Below the pieces are notes generated by a model. The model saw only the letters and a program-made list of their open reading frames with translations. It made no database searches and was not told where the DNA came from. Made by a program: the position numbers and the translations under genes. From Bolinopsis microptera (Eukaryota; Ctenophora; Tentaculata; Lobata; Bolinopsidae): a stretch of DNA of 64,000 bases. Shown piece after piece: positions 11,638 through 23,765 of the stretch (positions are counted from its first letter, which is position 1; each line of letters opens with the position of its first letter). The stretch lies in NCBI RefSeq assembly GCF_026151205.1, contig NC_087076.1, positions 22,068,828 to 22,132,827 on the forward strand. Direction: 5' to 3'.

Positions 11638-11954
11638 CTAGCAGGAACCCGTCTAACCCTAAAGTGGTGTCAAGACTCGAGAGACTAAAATAATTATTAC
11701 CTATTTAATTCGCGTTTTTGACACCACTTCGGAGTCCAAATTTTGGGCACTAAAATTATTATTCCTTGGCCAATTTTTTATTTTTTCATGCTGATTTGAA
11801 GGCCATTAAAGCATTTGACCCAGTTAAAAAAGTTTCAGTTGTATATCTTTTACGGTTTTTGCGGAAAGTTGCGTTAAAGTTGATGCCGTGGTGTCAGTAA
11901 AATGGCACGGATATATACATACATATATATCGTCTCGCTTTATATATAGTAAGA
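11638..11954 (-). mobile_element. Non-autonomous Helitron (~317 bp), family H1
   Basis: Read on the minus strand it starts TCTTACTATATATAAAGCG after a flanking A. It ends CGGGTTCCTGCTAG before a flanking T, with a hairpin (TTGACACCACTT pairing AAGTGGTGTCAA) upstream of that end. TC start, CTAG end, 3' hairpin and insertion between A and T with no target duplication are the Helitron hallmarks. There is no coding capacity. Relatives are at 15290, 28750, 42604 and, partly, 60661. Confidence 0.85.
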
Positions 11955-12279
11955 TATGGTAGTGTAGAAAGTAGGTATCAATTAAGCTATTATTATCATT
12001 ATACCGACATATTATGTATTATTCTGTTTAATTAATTATTTTTAATATTATTATACTGACAGTTTCCTACTGTACATATTATGTATTATTCTGTTTAATT
12101 AATTACTTTTAATATTATTATACTGACAGTTGCGAGGTCCCATTGGCATTGTAGCAAAACTCCGCTTAGTATCGACACCTACAGTAACATATCCCATTAT
12201 AAACATGTCGTTATTACCTATAGGTGGGAACATATTCCCACGCTCCACACTGAACAAGTAAGTACCAAGTAAAGGTAGC

Positions 12280-13790
12280 AAGTGGCTTAAATATCGGCTC
12301 TGTTTTTAGTGAGGCTAAGTGTTACCTGTGTGCACAGCGTTCTAACAGAGGTGAGTATGCAATCAAGGTAGGAATTAGGATACTATAACCTTATAACAGT
12401 GTCGCTGTTTTGCACGCGTATAATGCTGCTTTTTGCACGTGTAGTGCCGCTGTTTGCACGTGTAGTGCCGCTGTTTGCACGTGTAGTGCCGCTGTTTGCA
12501 CGTGTAGACTGTAATGCCGCTGTTTGCGCACATACTTCGTATCTGTTTGCACGTGCACCTAAATTAAGTGTAAAATTTCCTGCTTAACACAATTCTTTTT
12601 ACGACGTTGATCTATAATAAGAGTTTTAGTGTCTACCTGTGGCACGTGTATATTAAATTGACATTGCGGCTATAATTATTAATTACTCTCATAAAACCTT
12701 CCACTACAATTTGTTTTACTTTTAGCAGCTACGCTATATTCTTTCACAGTTCATAATCGACCCATCTCTAGACCCAATCATGCAAATGAGTTTTTGTCAC
12801 CACCACCTACAACAAGAGTCTGTTATCAGCATCACGAACAAAGGATAGGACAAAAAAGACACTCTCTACCACACTCATAGAGCCTGGCAAACTCTAAGTC
12901 TAATCACAATTCACAGGTAAGTCTGGCAGTGGCTCACACTCTGTTGATATCTCTTTAATGAGACTTGATTTGAGGCCTCTCAACTTCCCTAGTTGAGTGT
13001 GTCCCACAACCAAGCACATTGCCTAGAATTCCTACATTATTATATATTATAATGAACCTGGACATATGTGGCGTGTAGCTCTATAAACCAAAACCAAAAC
13101 CAATATATTGCTGAGAATTCGGCTAACTAAGAAATTTATTTTCAATTAACCATCATGTAAATGACAAATTGCAAGAGATTCTGGGATCATTTCGCTAAGC
13201 ACCGACGTTTTCATAACTTCTTGAATCAACCTCTAAATCCCAAAATTATACCAAGTGACTTAAGTATCAGCTAAGTGTTACCTGTATGCACAGCGTTCTT
13301 ACAGAGGTGAGTATGCAATCAAGTTAGGACACTATAACAGTGTCGCTGTTTTGCACGCGTAATGCCGCTGTTTGCACGTGTAGTCCCGCTGTTTGCACGT
13401 GTAGTCCCGCTGTTTGCGCACATACTTTGTATCTTTTTGCACGTGCACCTAAATTAAGACTAAAGTTTCCTGCTACAGCGTGAAGTTACTGACACAACTC
13501 TTTTCTACGCTCTATAAGAGTTTTAGTGTCTACCTGTGGCAGACTGGCACGTGTATATTATATTGATATTGGCTATAATTATTAATTACACTCATAAATC
13601 CTCCTACTACAAGTTATTCTAGCAGCTTCGCTATATTGCTGATAATTCGGCTAACTAAGAAATTTATTTTCAATTAATCATCATGTAAATGACAAATTGC
13701 AAGAGATTATGGGATCATTTCGCTAACACCAACTATTTGATAAATTTCCGAATCAACCTCTAAATCCCAAAATTATACCAAATGAAAGTC
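12280..13790. repeat. Tandem duplication with 21-bp subrepeats
   Basis: Two related blocks (about 12280-13240 and 13255-13790) share GTTACCTGTRTGCACAGCGT, a run of TGTTTGCACGTGTAGTGCCGC units (four in the first block, two or three in the second), TATAATTATTAATTAC and AATTCGGCTAACTAAGAAAT. The second block is shorter. No coding domain is seen. The 21-bp units create an artificial repeat peptide. Confidence 0.75.
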
Positions 13791-15289
13791 AAACATGACC
13801 GGGATTTACCAGGCTCTAGAAAAATATCAATATAAGTTCAAACGCAAGCAAATGTTTTCAAACTTACTCAGTATCAAAGTGCCGACCTTTTTTGCTCACT
13901 TTTCTAAGGCTTTTTTCAGCCCATTCGGCTGAAACTTCGCACTGTCTTATCTTCTACTACATATTATGATAGGATTTTATACCATTAAACAGTTCAAAGA
14001 CAGGAAAATGTCTGGGAAATCTTGAATGAAATATCAATTTTTGTCAGAAATCAGAATCCATCCCTTCAACGTTAAACTGGTCATAGGAAAACTAGACTAC
14101 TGAAATAAACACTGATTCTTGCTTATAGTTAAGTTAAGAGTTTGCTTAAGTTTCCAGCTAACTAATTATACTGATTATTACAAAAGAGTTACGTTTTACA
14201 GCCAGCTTTATGGGATGAAGACAGCACTGTAACTTCATAGATATGTTACGATAAGCAAGAAAATAGACATATCCTGCACTAGCAGTAAGCTCTTGAAAGA
14301 CTCGTTTATAGGTTAAAGATGCCGATCAGGATTAAGACTCTGATATTGCTTATGCCGAGAATCGTGACTATAGTAACCATGGTGACTTTGGTTCCGGATG
14401 GTTGGTATAGTTCTAAAATGTGACTGTCAACTATTGCGAGCTCTACGCAGAAGTCTTTATTCGGAAATGAGAGTGCAACATCATAGATCCTATTGTGTTA
14501 ACTTTGGCCGAGTTTTCAGTTCAGTGTTTGAACTTGAAGGGCAGTTAGGTGGAATTCAACATTTGGATTCAGAAATGTTTTTACTTGAGGAAATGTTGAC
14601 ATTGCATTCAACATGGTTAAGTTATTGTGATAAATGAATTAAAATTGGTAAAACAAATTTGAACTGAAAATTAAAAATATAAATTAAAAATGTTGAGTAT
14701 TCTTTACCTGGAGGGGGTTGTTTTAAACATAATATAAGTGATACGAAAAGTTAATTAAGCAGGAGCTTTCAAAATACTTATGTTAATCGTCTTCAGATTT
14801 TTAACTCGTGCTCCACCATGTTGTTTGTAAATTTTACATGCTCGACATATCCATTAAAAAAGGAACCACATTTTCTGGTAACGGTGCTTAGAAACTACAA
14901 ATTATAGTTATTATAATTGATTTATATTGTAATCAGTAGGAATAGTCAGCGATACTGAGAAATAATTACAACTGCCAGTCTTTCAGTATCTTAGTTTCTT
15001 AATGTCAACAGTTGGCGACTAAAAACGTCCTGGCACAACTTTTCAATGGCACAGTAAAAAGTATAATTTATATGGTGGCAATCGGCATTCATGCTGGTTG
15101 TCGATTTGAATGTAATTTTTGTTAAATTTTCCGTTATTATTAAAAGTAAAAGTTGTACTTACTGTTGTACTGTGAAATCACTGTCTAGTTGTATTTAACA
15201 GAAACTAAAAACTTTACCTTCGTTAAAATTCCTAATCTTCCTCCAATTTAATATAGTTGAATATGAGCGAGTCGGCTGCTTTAAAGATA
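13791..15289. other. Intergenic, no gene recognised
   Basis: No recognisable domain, RNA gene or element boundary. A 79-codon open frame at 14398-14637 on the plus strand has somewhat protein-like composition but no family motif and no convincing splice sites, so it is not called a gene. Confidence 0.5.
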
Positions 15290-15606
15290 CTAGCAGGAAC
15301 CCGTATAACCCTAAAATGGTGTCAAGACTCAAGAGACTAAAATAATTATTACCTATTTAATTCGCGTTTTTGACACCACTTGGGGGTCCAAATTTTGGGG
15401 TCTAAAACTCCTGTTTCTTGGCCAATTTTTTATTTTTTCATGCTGAATTGGAGGCCATTAAAGCATTTGACCCAGTCAAAAAAGTTTCAGTTGTATATCA
15501 TTTACGGTTTTTGCGGAAATTCGCTTTAAAGTTGATGCCGTGGTGTCAGTAAAATGGCACGGATAAATAAATATATATATATCGTCTCGCTTTATATATA
15601 GTAAGA
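15290..15606 (-). mobile_element. Non-autonomous Helitron (~317 bp), family H1
   Basis: A second intact copy, over 90% identical by eye to the one at 11638. Its minus-strand start is TCTTACTATATATAAAGCG, its end TTCCTGCTAG, and the flanking bases are A and T. The ends and the short length show it is complete but non-coding and must move in trans. Confidence 0.85.
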
Positions 15607-16346
15607 TTTAAAAATTTTCGAGAAGATTTTATGAAATTCGATCAAATCAATGGGAGTTGCTCTTTTACTTTTAGCAATGACGGATATCCGCGCAATCACA
15701 ATTTGTCTGAAAATGTATGTCGTCTGTTCACTGATTTTGACACTATTTGATCTTGACCTTAATTCTATCTAGAATATTTTTGCAATGACTTGTTTGAGTA
15801 GATGCCGTTATTATTTGGACACAGTCACAATGATCCTTTCCTGTCATCTTATAAAAACAAATTTTAAGCTTGATTATCAGTCATTTCTTAAATACAAATA
15901 TTGAACTATGCTATCAATATTCAAATACACTTATCTTTATCCATACACTGCCTAATGCTTGATAAAGTATAATGTGTTTAAAACTTGCAATCGCTTTAAT
16001 TACCAATAGTTTGATAATATGTGATACGCTATCGCACCATTATAATTTCTGTCGCCTGTATAGTTTATAAGCAATATATTGCCGTGAACACTACATGAAG
16101 TTTGACTAATTCTGTATAGTTACGGTGGATTAATTTGCTGCTTGTACTCTTGTAGTCTCCGTAGTATTCTACGACCAGTTCTACATTAATTACACCTGTT
16201 AAAAAAAATTTATACTATTACTATTGATTTGACCACGAGAGCTTGCGTAGTTTCGGATTTTACTAAAAACCTTATCGTTTTAGCCCTTTTTTGCTAAAAC
16301 GTCGCCAGCCAATTCACGAGTAACTTTAAAACTTCTTTTTCTAGAC

Positions 16347-17498
16347 ATGGATCTGAACTACAGTTCTCCTTACAACGACCAAGTAACTACAAATGTCACC
16401 ACACCAGGGATCCCCATAAACCCAGACCTCCGAAGCAGAGTGGACGTCTTCCTCGCCTGTATCTGTATCCTCTGTATGTGTCTTGGAGTTCCGGGCAATC
16501 TCCTTGCTCTCATCCACTTTATCTGCGAGCACAGATCCCTTGCGAACCCGAGGAAGGCCAAAATGAGGAGCAAGAAAATGTTCTTCACGGATATCTACCT
16601 GGTGGTAGCAATGTGTGACTTACTAGTCTGCTTCTCCTTGCCTGCTCAGATTGAAAGCTACTTCTCAGGACGAGATAACCCTGTCCTCTTCTCAAATCAC
16701 GTGTTCTGCAACGTGTGGGGTGCTCTCTGGGAGGTTCTCCCTTACTTCAGTGTCTTCCTAGTTGGGTGCCTCAGCATCTCCAGACTCATGACCTTACTCT
16801 ATCCTCTTGTTGTCTTTAACAGGAGGGTCACTGTGGTGATTTTTACTGGTTTCATGGTGCAGCTCATTCTAACCAGGCTGGTTCCCATTCTCACTGATAA
16901 CGGACATTTCAAGTACGGATCTGATGTGAACTACTGCTTTCTTCGTGCTGATAACTGGATGTTCCTGTCTATAACCTGCGCTGTGCAGATGGCACTGCCA
17001 ATCCTTCCTATCTTCCTAAGCTGCCTCATGACAATCTTTAAGCTGCACAACTTGAAAAAGTTGGGAGCGGGAAGTACGAAGAAGCACAACGATGCGACTG
17101 TAACGGTCATCATCTTCACCTCCATTTACCTTCTCTATAACCTTCCAATCTTCATCAACTATATCTACTTCATGAGATGCTGGATAAATGAGGAGAACAC
17201 CTATCTGGAACAGTATGGTCATCCTTTTATGTACTGGTACTCCTGGAACATCACTTTCATCATCTGTATCGCTATGAACTCCACTTCCAACCCCATACTC
17301 TACTTCTTCCGCATGTCTTGTTTCAAAGCATTTGTTTTAAGGAGTCATAAGGAGGGACGTGGACTTTATAGACAATTCTCTGGTATTCTCCCTAAGAGAG
17401 CATCTAAGAAGTCGACATCATTACCTTCTGATGTCAGTCCAGAGTCGTTGGATTCCAGCAAAACTACCAGCCAGATTAATAGTGATAATGGAGTATGA
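16347..17498 (+). CDS. Class A (rhodopsin-like) GPCR, orphan, copy 1
   Basis: A 383-residue seven-helix receptor in a single coding exon, acting in the plasma membrane. Visible class A landmarks: GVPGN in TM1 (Asn51), Asp91 in TM2, the conserved Cys121/Cys197 pair, proline in TM5, YNLP rather than CWLP in TM6, and NPILY (315-319) ending TM7. The DRY site reads SISR, so the acidic residue is lost while Arg146 is kept. The N terminus has N-glycosylation sequons (NYS, NVT). Cys325 after TM7 could be palmitoylated. CTAG|AC just before the ATG looks like a splice acceptor, so a 5' UTR exon upstream is likely. I cannot name the ligand. It is a tandem duplicate of the gene at 19603. Confidence 0.88.
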   Translation: MDLNYSSPYNDQVTTNVTTPGIPINPDLRSRVDVFLACICILCMCLGVPGNLLALIHFICEHRSLANPRKAKMRSKKMFFTDIYLVVAMCDLLVCFSLPAQIESYFSGRDNPVLFSNHVFCNVWGALWEVLPYFSVFLVGCLSISRLMTLLYPLVVFNRRVTVVIFTGFMVQLILTRLVPILTDNGHFKYGSDVNYCFLRADNWMFLSITCAVQMALPILPIFLSCLMTIFKLHNLKKLGAGSTKKHNDATVTVIIFTSIYLLYNLPIFINYIYFMRCWINEENTYLEQYGHPFMYWYSWNITFIICIAMNSTSNPILYFFRMSCFKAFVLRSHKEGRGLYRQFSGILPKRASKKSTSLPSDVSPESLDSSKTTSQINSDNGV

Positions 17499-18612
17499 GA
17501 AGACAGATACTGTCATCTTAGTTGAACAGGATCCTAATCAGTATAATCTTAGTTTCATCTTTGAGAAATCCCAAGTCTTGAAGTTAATCCACAGTTTGTG
17601 GTTTTAAGTGAATTCTATTTGTTGGCTTTCATTTCCAATTATGTTTTGTATTTGTAATGGAAGCTGAAATCGCAGTGGGTTTTTAAATGATCTCGCCATT
17701 TAAATGCTATTAAATACTGTTTTGATTTATTATTATACAATATACAGACAGTAGTTTCTTTCCTCAAAGATCAAAAAGTTAATTGACAAATGCAATATAT
17801 TAATTGACAAATAACTAACACGTTTTCTATATCCAAGAAGTAAACGTGTTAGAAGTCCAAGAATGATATTATTTTAAATTGTGTCCGTTCACGCAATGTC
17901 CGGTCAAATATGAAATAACGTCCGATTTGGTAGCTTGGAAGTGAAAGACGCAGCTATTGCGGTAAACACTGCATGAAGTCTGACTAAATCTGTTAAGTGA
18001 CAGTGGATTAATTTGCTGCCTGTAGTCTCTATAGTATGATTTTGATTGGGAACCAGCTTCGTTTACTGGTTACTATTTACTCAAAAATGTATACATACAA
18101 CAAGTTACTTTTCATCATCGTTGTTAAATACGTTAAAAAATCGGCTCAAAATACGGCGTATTCAATGTTCGAGAGAAATACGTAAGATACGTGAAGTTTC
18201 CAATTAATAAGCCCGAAAAAAATTAAATTTAGACCCTGTTAAATTTTGTCCGGGATACCTCTAAAATTTGTCCGAAAAAAAAAAATTCTTACTCCACAGT
18301 GGAAATCGAGATACGCGAATTTTCGGCGACAAATATGTTTGTGTATGCATACGTTTGCTTGAAACGCTATGTATTTAACAGCATTGCTTTTCATACTAGA
18401 AAGATATCTTTAAACACTATTGTGTGAACTGCAATCGAGTTGAGTACAGTTGGGTTGAGTCTTGTAGAGATGGCTATGTGGCCATAATCTTTATTATTAC
18501 CATTATAACAATACACAATAATTATATACTTAAATCTGCTAATATAAACCAAAATAACTCTTAGATTTTACACCGCACGAAATTCTGAATCTAGAATCAA
18601 AATTTAAGAAGA

Positions 18613-19330
18613 CTAACTGCTAACAGTCTTTTGTCGAAAGACGGATATGATTTTCAAGCTCATCAAAAATATCAAAATGAAGAATCCAAAAAAACCGACA
18701 AAACTCTTTCTTTGCACATTCCAGACAACAATTTGTCCACATAACATACACAATTTGCCTCCTTTAATAAGGTGTATTTTGTTTGGCTCTTCGTTCAACC
18801 TCTTTTGTGAGCTCTAAAACAAGCTGTTCCTCTGGAGACCTATCTCAACCGATAACGACTTGACTGAAAAGTTACGATTGATGAGCTCGTCAAAGTCACC
18901 GTAACAGGTCGAGCCAATTGGTTTTTGTCCCTGGTATTATTCAAACCAATTCTGCTGGCTTCTATTTTTGGCTTTCCACCAAGTTCCAAAAAAACTTGAC
19001 CGACCTTGTCACATACAAGTTTCTATTCCTCTTCCTTTAGTCCAAATAACATAAAACTCCGACTACGGTCTCCTTCTGCCACAACGTTCTTGACGAAATT
19101 CTTTTATCCAAATCCAACAAAAAACCTGCTGCTGCGGTTTTTGGTTCCTGTACCGCGGCGCTCTATGTCTCTAACTCTGATTTCACAGTATCCTCAACCA
19201 CAGATTTCAAGCCCGAGAGTTTTCTGGATCCACTCAACTACATCATCTACCAATTCATCGAGCATATAATTCTTGTATTTCTCCGATTTGTACACCATAA
19301 AACCACGCCACCGGTCAAACAAGTAAGTCT
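18613..19330 (-). pseudogene. Decayed LINE ORF1-like relic between the GPCR copies
   Basis: Read on the minus strand, broken frames give FGLKEEE followed by FLELGGKPKIEASRIG, RPVTVTLTSS and, later, ERRAKQN. These match in order the ORF1 seen at 34190-35099 (FGLKEEEEQQ, FLEEIGEKPHFEATRVG, RPVKITVPSS, EERATRK). Stops and frameshifts throughout make it a dead copy. It lies in the roughly 1.4-kb stretch (18050-19480) that separates the copy-2 receptor from its duplicated upstream flank. Confidence 0.65.
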
Positions 19331-19602
19331 TATCAGCGTATTGATAAGCAACTCATGATAAGCGAGCAATATAATACAAATATTTTGAAAAGTTTAACTA
19401 CTAAACGACCGGTTGTAGATGAATTGCACCTGTTTTTAATTTGCACTATTGCAGTGTAATTTCTATCGATAATTTAACCTCAAGAACTTTTGTAGTTTCG
19501 GATTTTCACGATTTCCTTTAAATCTTTATTTGGCCTTTTTTGCTAAAAAGCCTCCAGCGGCCAGCCAATTCACGAGTAACTTTACAACTTCTTTTTCCAG
19601 AC

Positions 19603-20742
19603 ATGGATCTGAACTACAGTTCTCCTTACAACGACCAAGTAACTACAAATGTCACCACACCAGGGATCCCCATAAACCCAGACCTCCGAAACAGAGTGGA
19701 CGTCTTCCTCGCCTGTATCTGTATCCTCTGTATGTGTCTTGGAGTTCCGGGCAATCTCCTTGCTCTCATCCACTTTATCTGCGAGCACAGATCCCTTGCG
19801 AACCCGAGGAAGGCCAAAATGAGGAGCAAGAAAATGTTTTTCACGGATATCTACCTGGTGGTAGCAATGTGTGACTTACTAGTCTGCTTCTCCTTGCCTG
19901 CTCAGATTGAAAGCTACTTCTCAGGACGAGATAACCCTGTCCTCTTCTCAAATCACGTGTTCTGCAACGTGTGGGGTGCTCTCTGGGAGGTTCTCCCTTA
20001 CTTCAGTGTCTTCCTAGTTGGGTGCCTCAGCATCTCCCGACTCCTGACCTTACTCTATCCTCTTGTTGTCTTTAACAGGAGGGTCACTGTGGTGATTTTT
20101 ACTGGTTACATGGTGCAGCTCATTCTAACCAGGCTGGTTCCCATTCTCACTGATAACGGACATTTCAAGTACGGATCTGATGTGAACTACTGCTTTCTTC
20201 GTGCTGATAACTGGATGTTCCTGTCTATAACCTGCGCTGTGCAGATGGCACTGCCAATCCTTCCTATCTTCCTAAGCTGCCTCATGATCATCTTTAAGCT
20301 GCACAAGTTGAAAAAGTTGGGAGCAGGAAGCACGAAGAAGCACAACGATGCGACTGTAACGGTCATCATCTTCACCTCCATTTACCTCCTCTATAACCTT
20401 CCAATCTTCATCAACTACATCTACTTCATGAGATGCTGGATAAATGAGGAGAACACCTATCTGGAACAGTATGGTCATCCCTTTATGTACTGGTACTCCT
20501 GGAACATCACTTTTATCATATGTATCGCTATGAACTCCACTTCCAACCCCATAGTCTACTTCTTCCGCATGTCTTCTTTCAAAGCTTTTGTTTTGAAGAG
20601 AAAGAAGAAGGGACGTGGACTTTATAGACAATTCTCTGAAATGCTCCCTAAGAGACCATCTAAGATGTCTAGATCATTACCTTCTGAAGTCAGTTCAGAG
20701 TCGTCGGTCTCCAGCCAGATTAATAATGATAATGGAGTATGA
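19603..20742 (+). CDS. Class A GPCR, orphan, copy 2
   Basis: A 379-residue receptor about 95% identical to copy 1 through the membrane core, with the same SISR and NP..Y motifs. An in-frame ATG upstream (19540) exists, but the conserved start MDLNYSS directly after a TTCCAG|AC acceptor-like site, as in copy 1, favours 19603. Differences cluster in the cytoplasmic tail: VLKRKKKGRG replaces VLRSHKEGRG, the Ser-rich end is shorter, and the post-TM7 Cys is Ser. The duplicated unit includes about 100 bases of 5' flank and several hundred of 3' flank. A further upstream block (16080-16190 versus 17955-18055) shows the duplication was larger before an insertion split it. Confidence 0.88.
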   Translation: MDLNYSSPYNDQVTTNVTTPGIPINPDLRNRVDVFLACICILCMCLGVPGNLLALIHFICEHRSLANPRKAKMRSKKMFFTDIYLVVAMCDLLVCFSLPAQIESYFSGRDNPVLFSNHVFCNVWGALWEVLPYFSVFLVGCLSISRLLTLLYPLVVFNRRVTVVIFTGYMVQLILTRLVPILTDNGHFKYGSDVNYCFLRADNWMFLSITCAVQMALPILPIFLSCLMIIFKLHKLKKLGAGSTKKHNDATVTVIIFTSIYLLYNLPIFINYIYFMRCWINEENTYLEQYGHPFMYWYSWNITFIICIAMNSTSNPIVYFFRMSSFKAFVLKRKKKGRGLYRQFSEMLPKRPSKMSRSLPSEVSSESSVSSQINNDNGV

Positions 20743-21220
20743 TGAGACGGATTTACTTCTATCTTCGAGAAAGCCAAAATTAATTAATTCGAAGTCGCAG
20801 TTTGTGTTTTTGGTTTTTTGGTTGGCTTTCATTTCATATTATGTTTTGTAATTAAATATGAAATTGGAGTGGGTTTTTGAGTGATCTAGCCTTACAAATG
20901 CTCTTTACTGCTTTGATTCATTATTAAACAGCCACTAGTTTCTTTTCTTAAAGATCAAAAAAGTTAATTGACAAATAAATAACTGACAAGCTGTAATGTA
21001 TAAATTGTTAAACCGAAGAAATATGACTTTATATCATAGACATATTTTTAACTACAAATCAATAATGTACACATTTTCTAAAAGTCATGTGGCAAGTAAG
21101 TTGCAAGTAAATGTCACTGCTAAACATCCCCCCCCCCCCCTCTATTTTGCTTACTATTATATATTGCTATTATACAGATAATTTACTCGAATGAATTATT
21201 AACCCTTAAACTCCCCACAG

Positions 21221-21660
21221 TACTACAAGAAATCTGACATCTCTTCCTTACGTTTAGTGGTCAGCCCCCCAGACGGCAAAGAAAATATCCCCGACACCAT
21301 CTATTGGTTAGTTTAAAGTTGGGATTATAATAATGGCTTTATTTCCTTTATCGACACTACAGTCTTATACTTGAGATCATGGAGCAAGGTAATTGGGATT
21401 ATAAAGGTTTGTTCAGTCATAAAAGTAAAAAGATTGAAACCATTTATAATTAATACAAGTTACTTAACCCCGCACCACCGCCCTCCAGGACGCTAGCTAT
21501 CGGAGTTGGAGTGCCCCAGAGTGAAGGTTTAACCCCCCTCGGCACAATCCTGACTCTCGTTATCATAGGTGTACCCTCCGCTGCTCTGATTCTGGGTGTT
21601 GCTGTACTCGCCATGAGACGCAGACAATCTAATCCGGGACTGGGTTACAGGGCTATTTGA
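21221..21660 (+). CDS. C-terminal two exons of an unrecognised single-pass membrane protein
   Basis: Exon 21221-21306 follows a CTCCCCACAG acceptor and ends TTG|GTTAGT. Exon 21489-21660 follows CCCTCCAG and ends at TGA; the junction makes a Trp codon in phase. The product ends with a Gly/Leu-rich stretch, a hydrophobic helix (TILTLVIIGVPSAALILGVA) and a basic stop-transfer RRR before a short tail ending GYRAI. That predicts a type I membrane protein with a short cytosolic tail. The extracellular part (SPPDGKENIPDTIYW) is not a domain I can name. Upstream exons must lie to the left but I could not place them. They could be beyond the GPCR pair, which would put the receptors in an intron. Confidence 0.6.
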
Positions 21661-22942
21661 ACGGTTAAATACTGATAAAATTTGGCGGTCGCGCGCTACT
21701 GCAAGCGAGAGGGCTCTGGTTAGAGCAAGTTAAATACTAATAAAATACAAGGAATTTCCAAAAGTCTTGCAAGGATGTACTTTTTAAGTAACTTTTTATC
21801 CATTCGTCTAAAATTCATTCTGTAAAATGTTATTGGTAGTTCTAAGGTTTAATAGCGACTTCTGAATTTTGTACGTTACTATGACCACCTTAGCAACCAC
21901 AATCATGAATCAGTCTCCTAGCAACTGAGGTTACTATATTATTACCTATTATATGTTAGTTTTTCCATCTTGTGTTCCTGGTATCTGGTGCGATTTTGGC
22001 GATTCAATTTTCGAATTTGTGTTTAATGAAACGTTTGTGTCTCATATAATGGTAACAGAATACACCATTCAGCTTTCAGAAAAATGTATTCGATTTGGAT
22101 TATAAATCCTTTACATTTGGTTTTACTTTTAGTGATCAGATTTTAGAATAGCTGTCAGTTGCTTATAGTGATTACTTTTAAACGCAAACATAGTGATTAC
22201 TTTTAATCACAAACAGGAGTTTGGTAATTGAAGTTTTGTGTTTTAAATCTTTTGACGGGCAGTAGTTTTATCAATGCAAAGGAATCGATGGATTTGTTTG
22301 ACTCTTATAATGTCTCTATTGTTTCTATTTACTTTCTGTTGTGGTTCTCAGTTATGCTTAAAATGCGGTATGGTTTTTGATTTATAAAATATGTATACAT
22401 TTTGGTTAGAAAACTTATGCAATATATGCGTAGATGATAAGTGACAAGCTATGATGTTAAACGACTAAAATACGGTCACCCGTCACTTTACGACCGACAG
22501 GAACTTAACAAATTTGTAGTTAATTTTGATTTGATAAAGTTTTGAGGAGATACGATACCATTACATACGAATCGGACGGGATTGATATTTTTATTGTTGA
22601 CTTTCCTCAATTATAATTGTTATCCTTTCATTTCGGTTTTGTTTCAAGTATTCGTCTTTTGATATGATACAAATGTAAAGGGATTTTCTCATTATCAATT
22701 ATGAGCCTCTCGATAAACGATTTTAATATAAAAACAGTCTAGAGCTTCAATTACAAAATATAAAATCCAGCAAAACATGTTGTGGATTTAATTTAACTTC
22801 AGAAATTTTTCATGCCTATGAGTATGAGTATGATAAATATTATGACGCCATTGAAGTATGGCGCCATTATAGATTGTAAAAATATTTATACTCATATAGC
22901 GCATGAATGCACTTCCCGAGATCGTAGCACTATATAATAATA
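21661..22942. other. 3' flank, no gene recognised
   Basis: AT-rich sequence after the membrane-protein stop, presumably including its 3' UTR. No domain, tRNA or clear repeat was found apart from a local direct repeat (TAGTGATTACTTTTAA) near 22166-22205. Confidence 0.5.
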
Positions 22943-23765
22943 CTAGTGTAACCCAGCCTTCGGCCGGGATTTCACTGCCGCAGTTAAAAAGGGTATGAGT
23001 AATTACCCGCTGAGTCAAAACCCGCATTAGGTGACCCAAAAGCATTTTAAACAATAATCTCATAATCAGTTCTTTCTCGTGAATAATTAAGTCATTATTA
23101 GCCATTAGGCACCACATTCCATGATCATAAGGTCTGCACACCGACTATTACACCTCATCACTCCCGTCTTGAATTACCTGGGGACTCCAGGCTATTATGT
23201 TCATAAAGATTTGGCGAAATGACAGGCTGAGCGCCGCCCAATAAGTCTTGAACCGCTTTCCATTTTTATTTAAATCGTTATAGAAATCAACCCTTGTTAA
23301 CTACGCACCACACCCGCCTATTATATTTGAAAACACGCATAACATTGTCGTATGAACTCTCTCTCTGCAGTCCAAACAGACCCCAAACACTAACAGTCCC
23401 CCCTCCCCTAATAAGCTTATGGTATAACATTACAGCGAATCTTCCTGGGCTAACCCAATTATGCAGACGCTACATATAATACAGTAATGAGAGAGAGAGA
23501 GAGAGCAAGCCCCGTAACTCTTGCCGTTCTGCTCAAGCTATTTTATGTCACATTTTTGGTACAAAACCGTCAATTAAACCACTTACCACCGGCCGATTTA
23601 AAAAAAATTTGCTTATGGGCTTCATCAGATTTTTGTCCGCACTATACCGAAAAAACCAGTGACGTAACTCTTACCGTTTTTTTGTATAACCATTCGGAAA
23701 TTACACACATACAGATATACAGACAGACAGACCGACACACACACATTCTGGTGTTATTAAGTTGA
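22943..23765 (-). mobile_element. Non-autonomous Helitron (~823 bp), family H2
   Basis: On the minus strand it begins TCAACTTAATAACACCAGAA after an A and ends GGGTTACACTAG before a T. The 3' hairpin is CCCGGCC-GAA-GGCTGGG. The start region matches the element at 33255. Internally it holds GACAGACAGAC-type simple repeats, a GAGAGA run and a segment shared with 31843, 33255 and 35240 (GGTTTTGTACCACAAA). No Rep/helicase frame is present. Confidence 0.75.

Noticed and set aside
12430-12510. CRISPR-like regular repeats
   Set aside because: The 21-bp units are directly abutting with no unique spacers, and the context is a eukaryotic chromosome.
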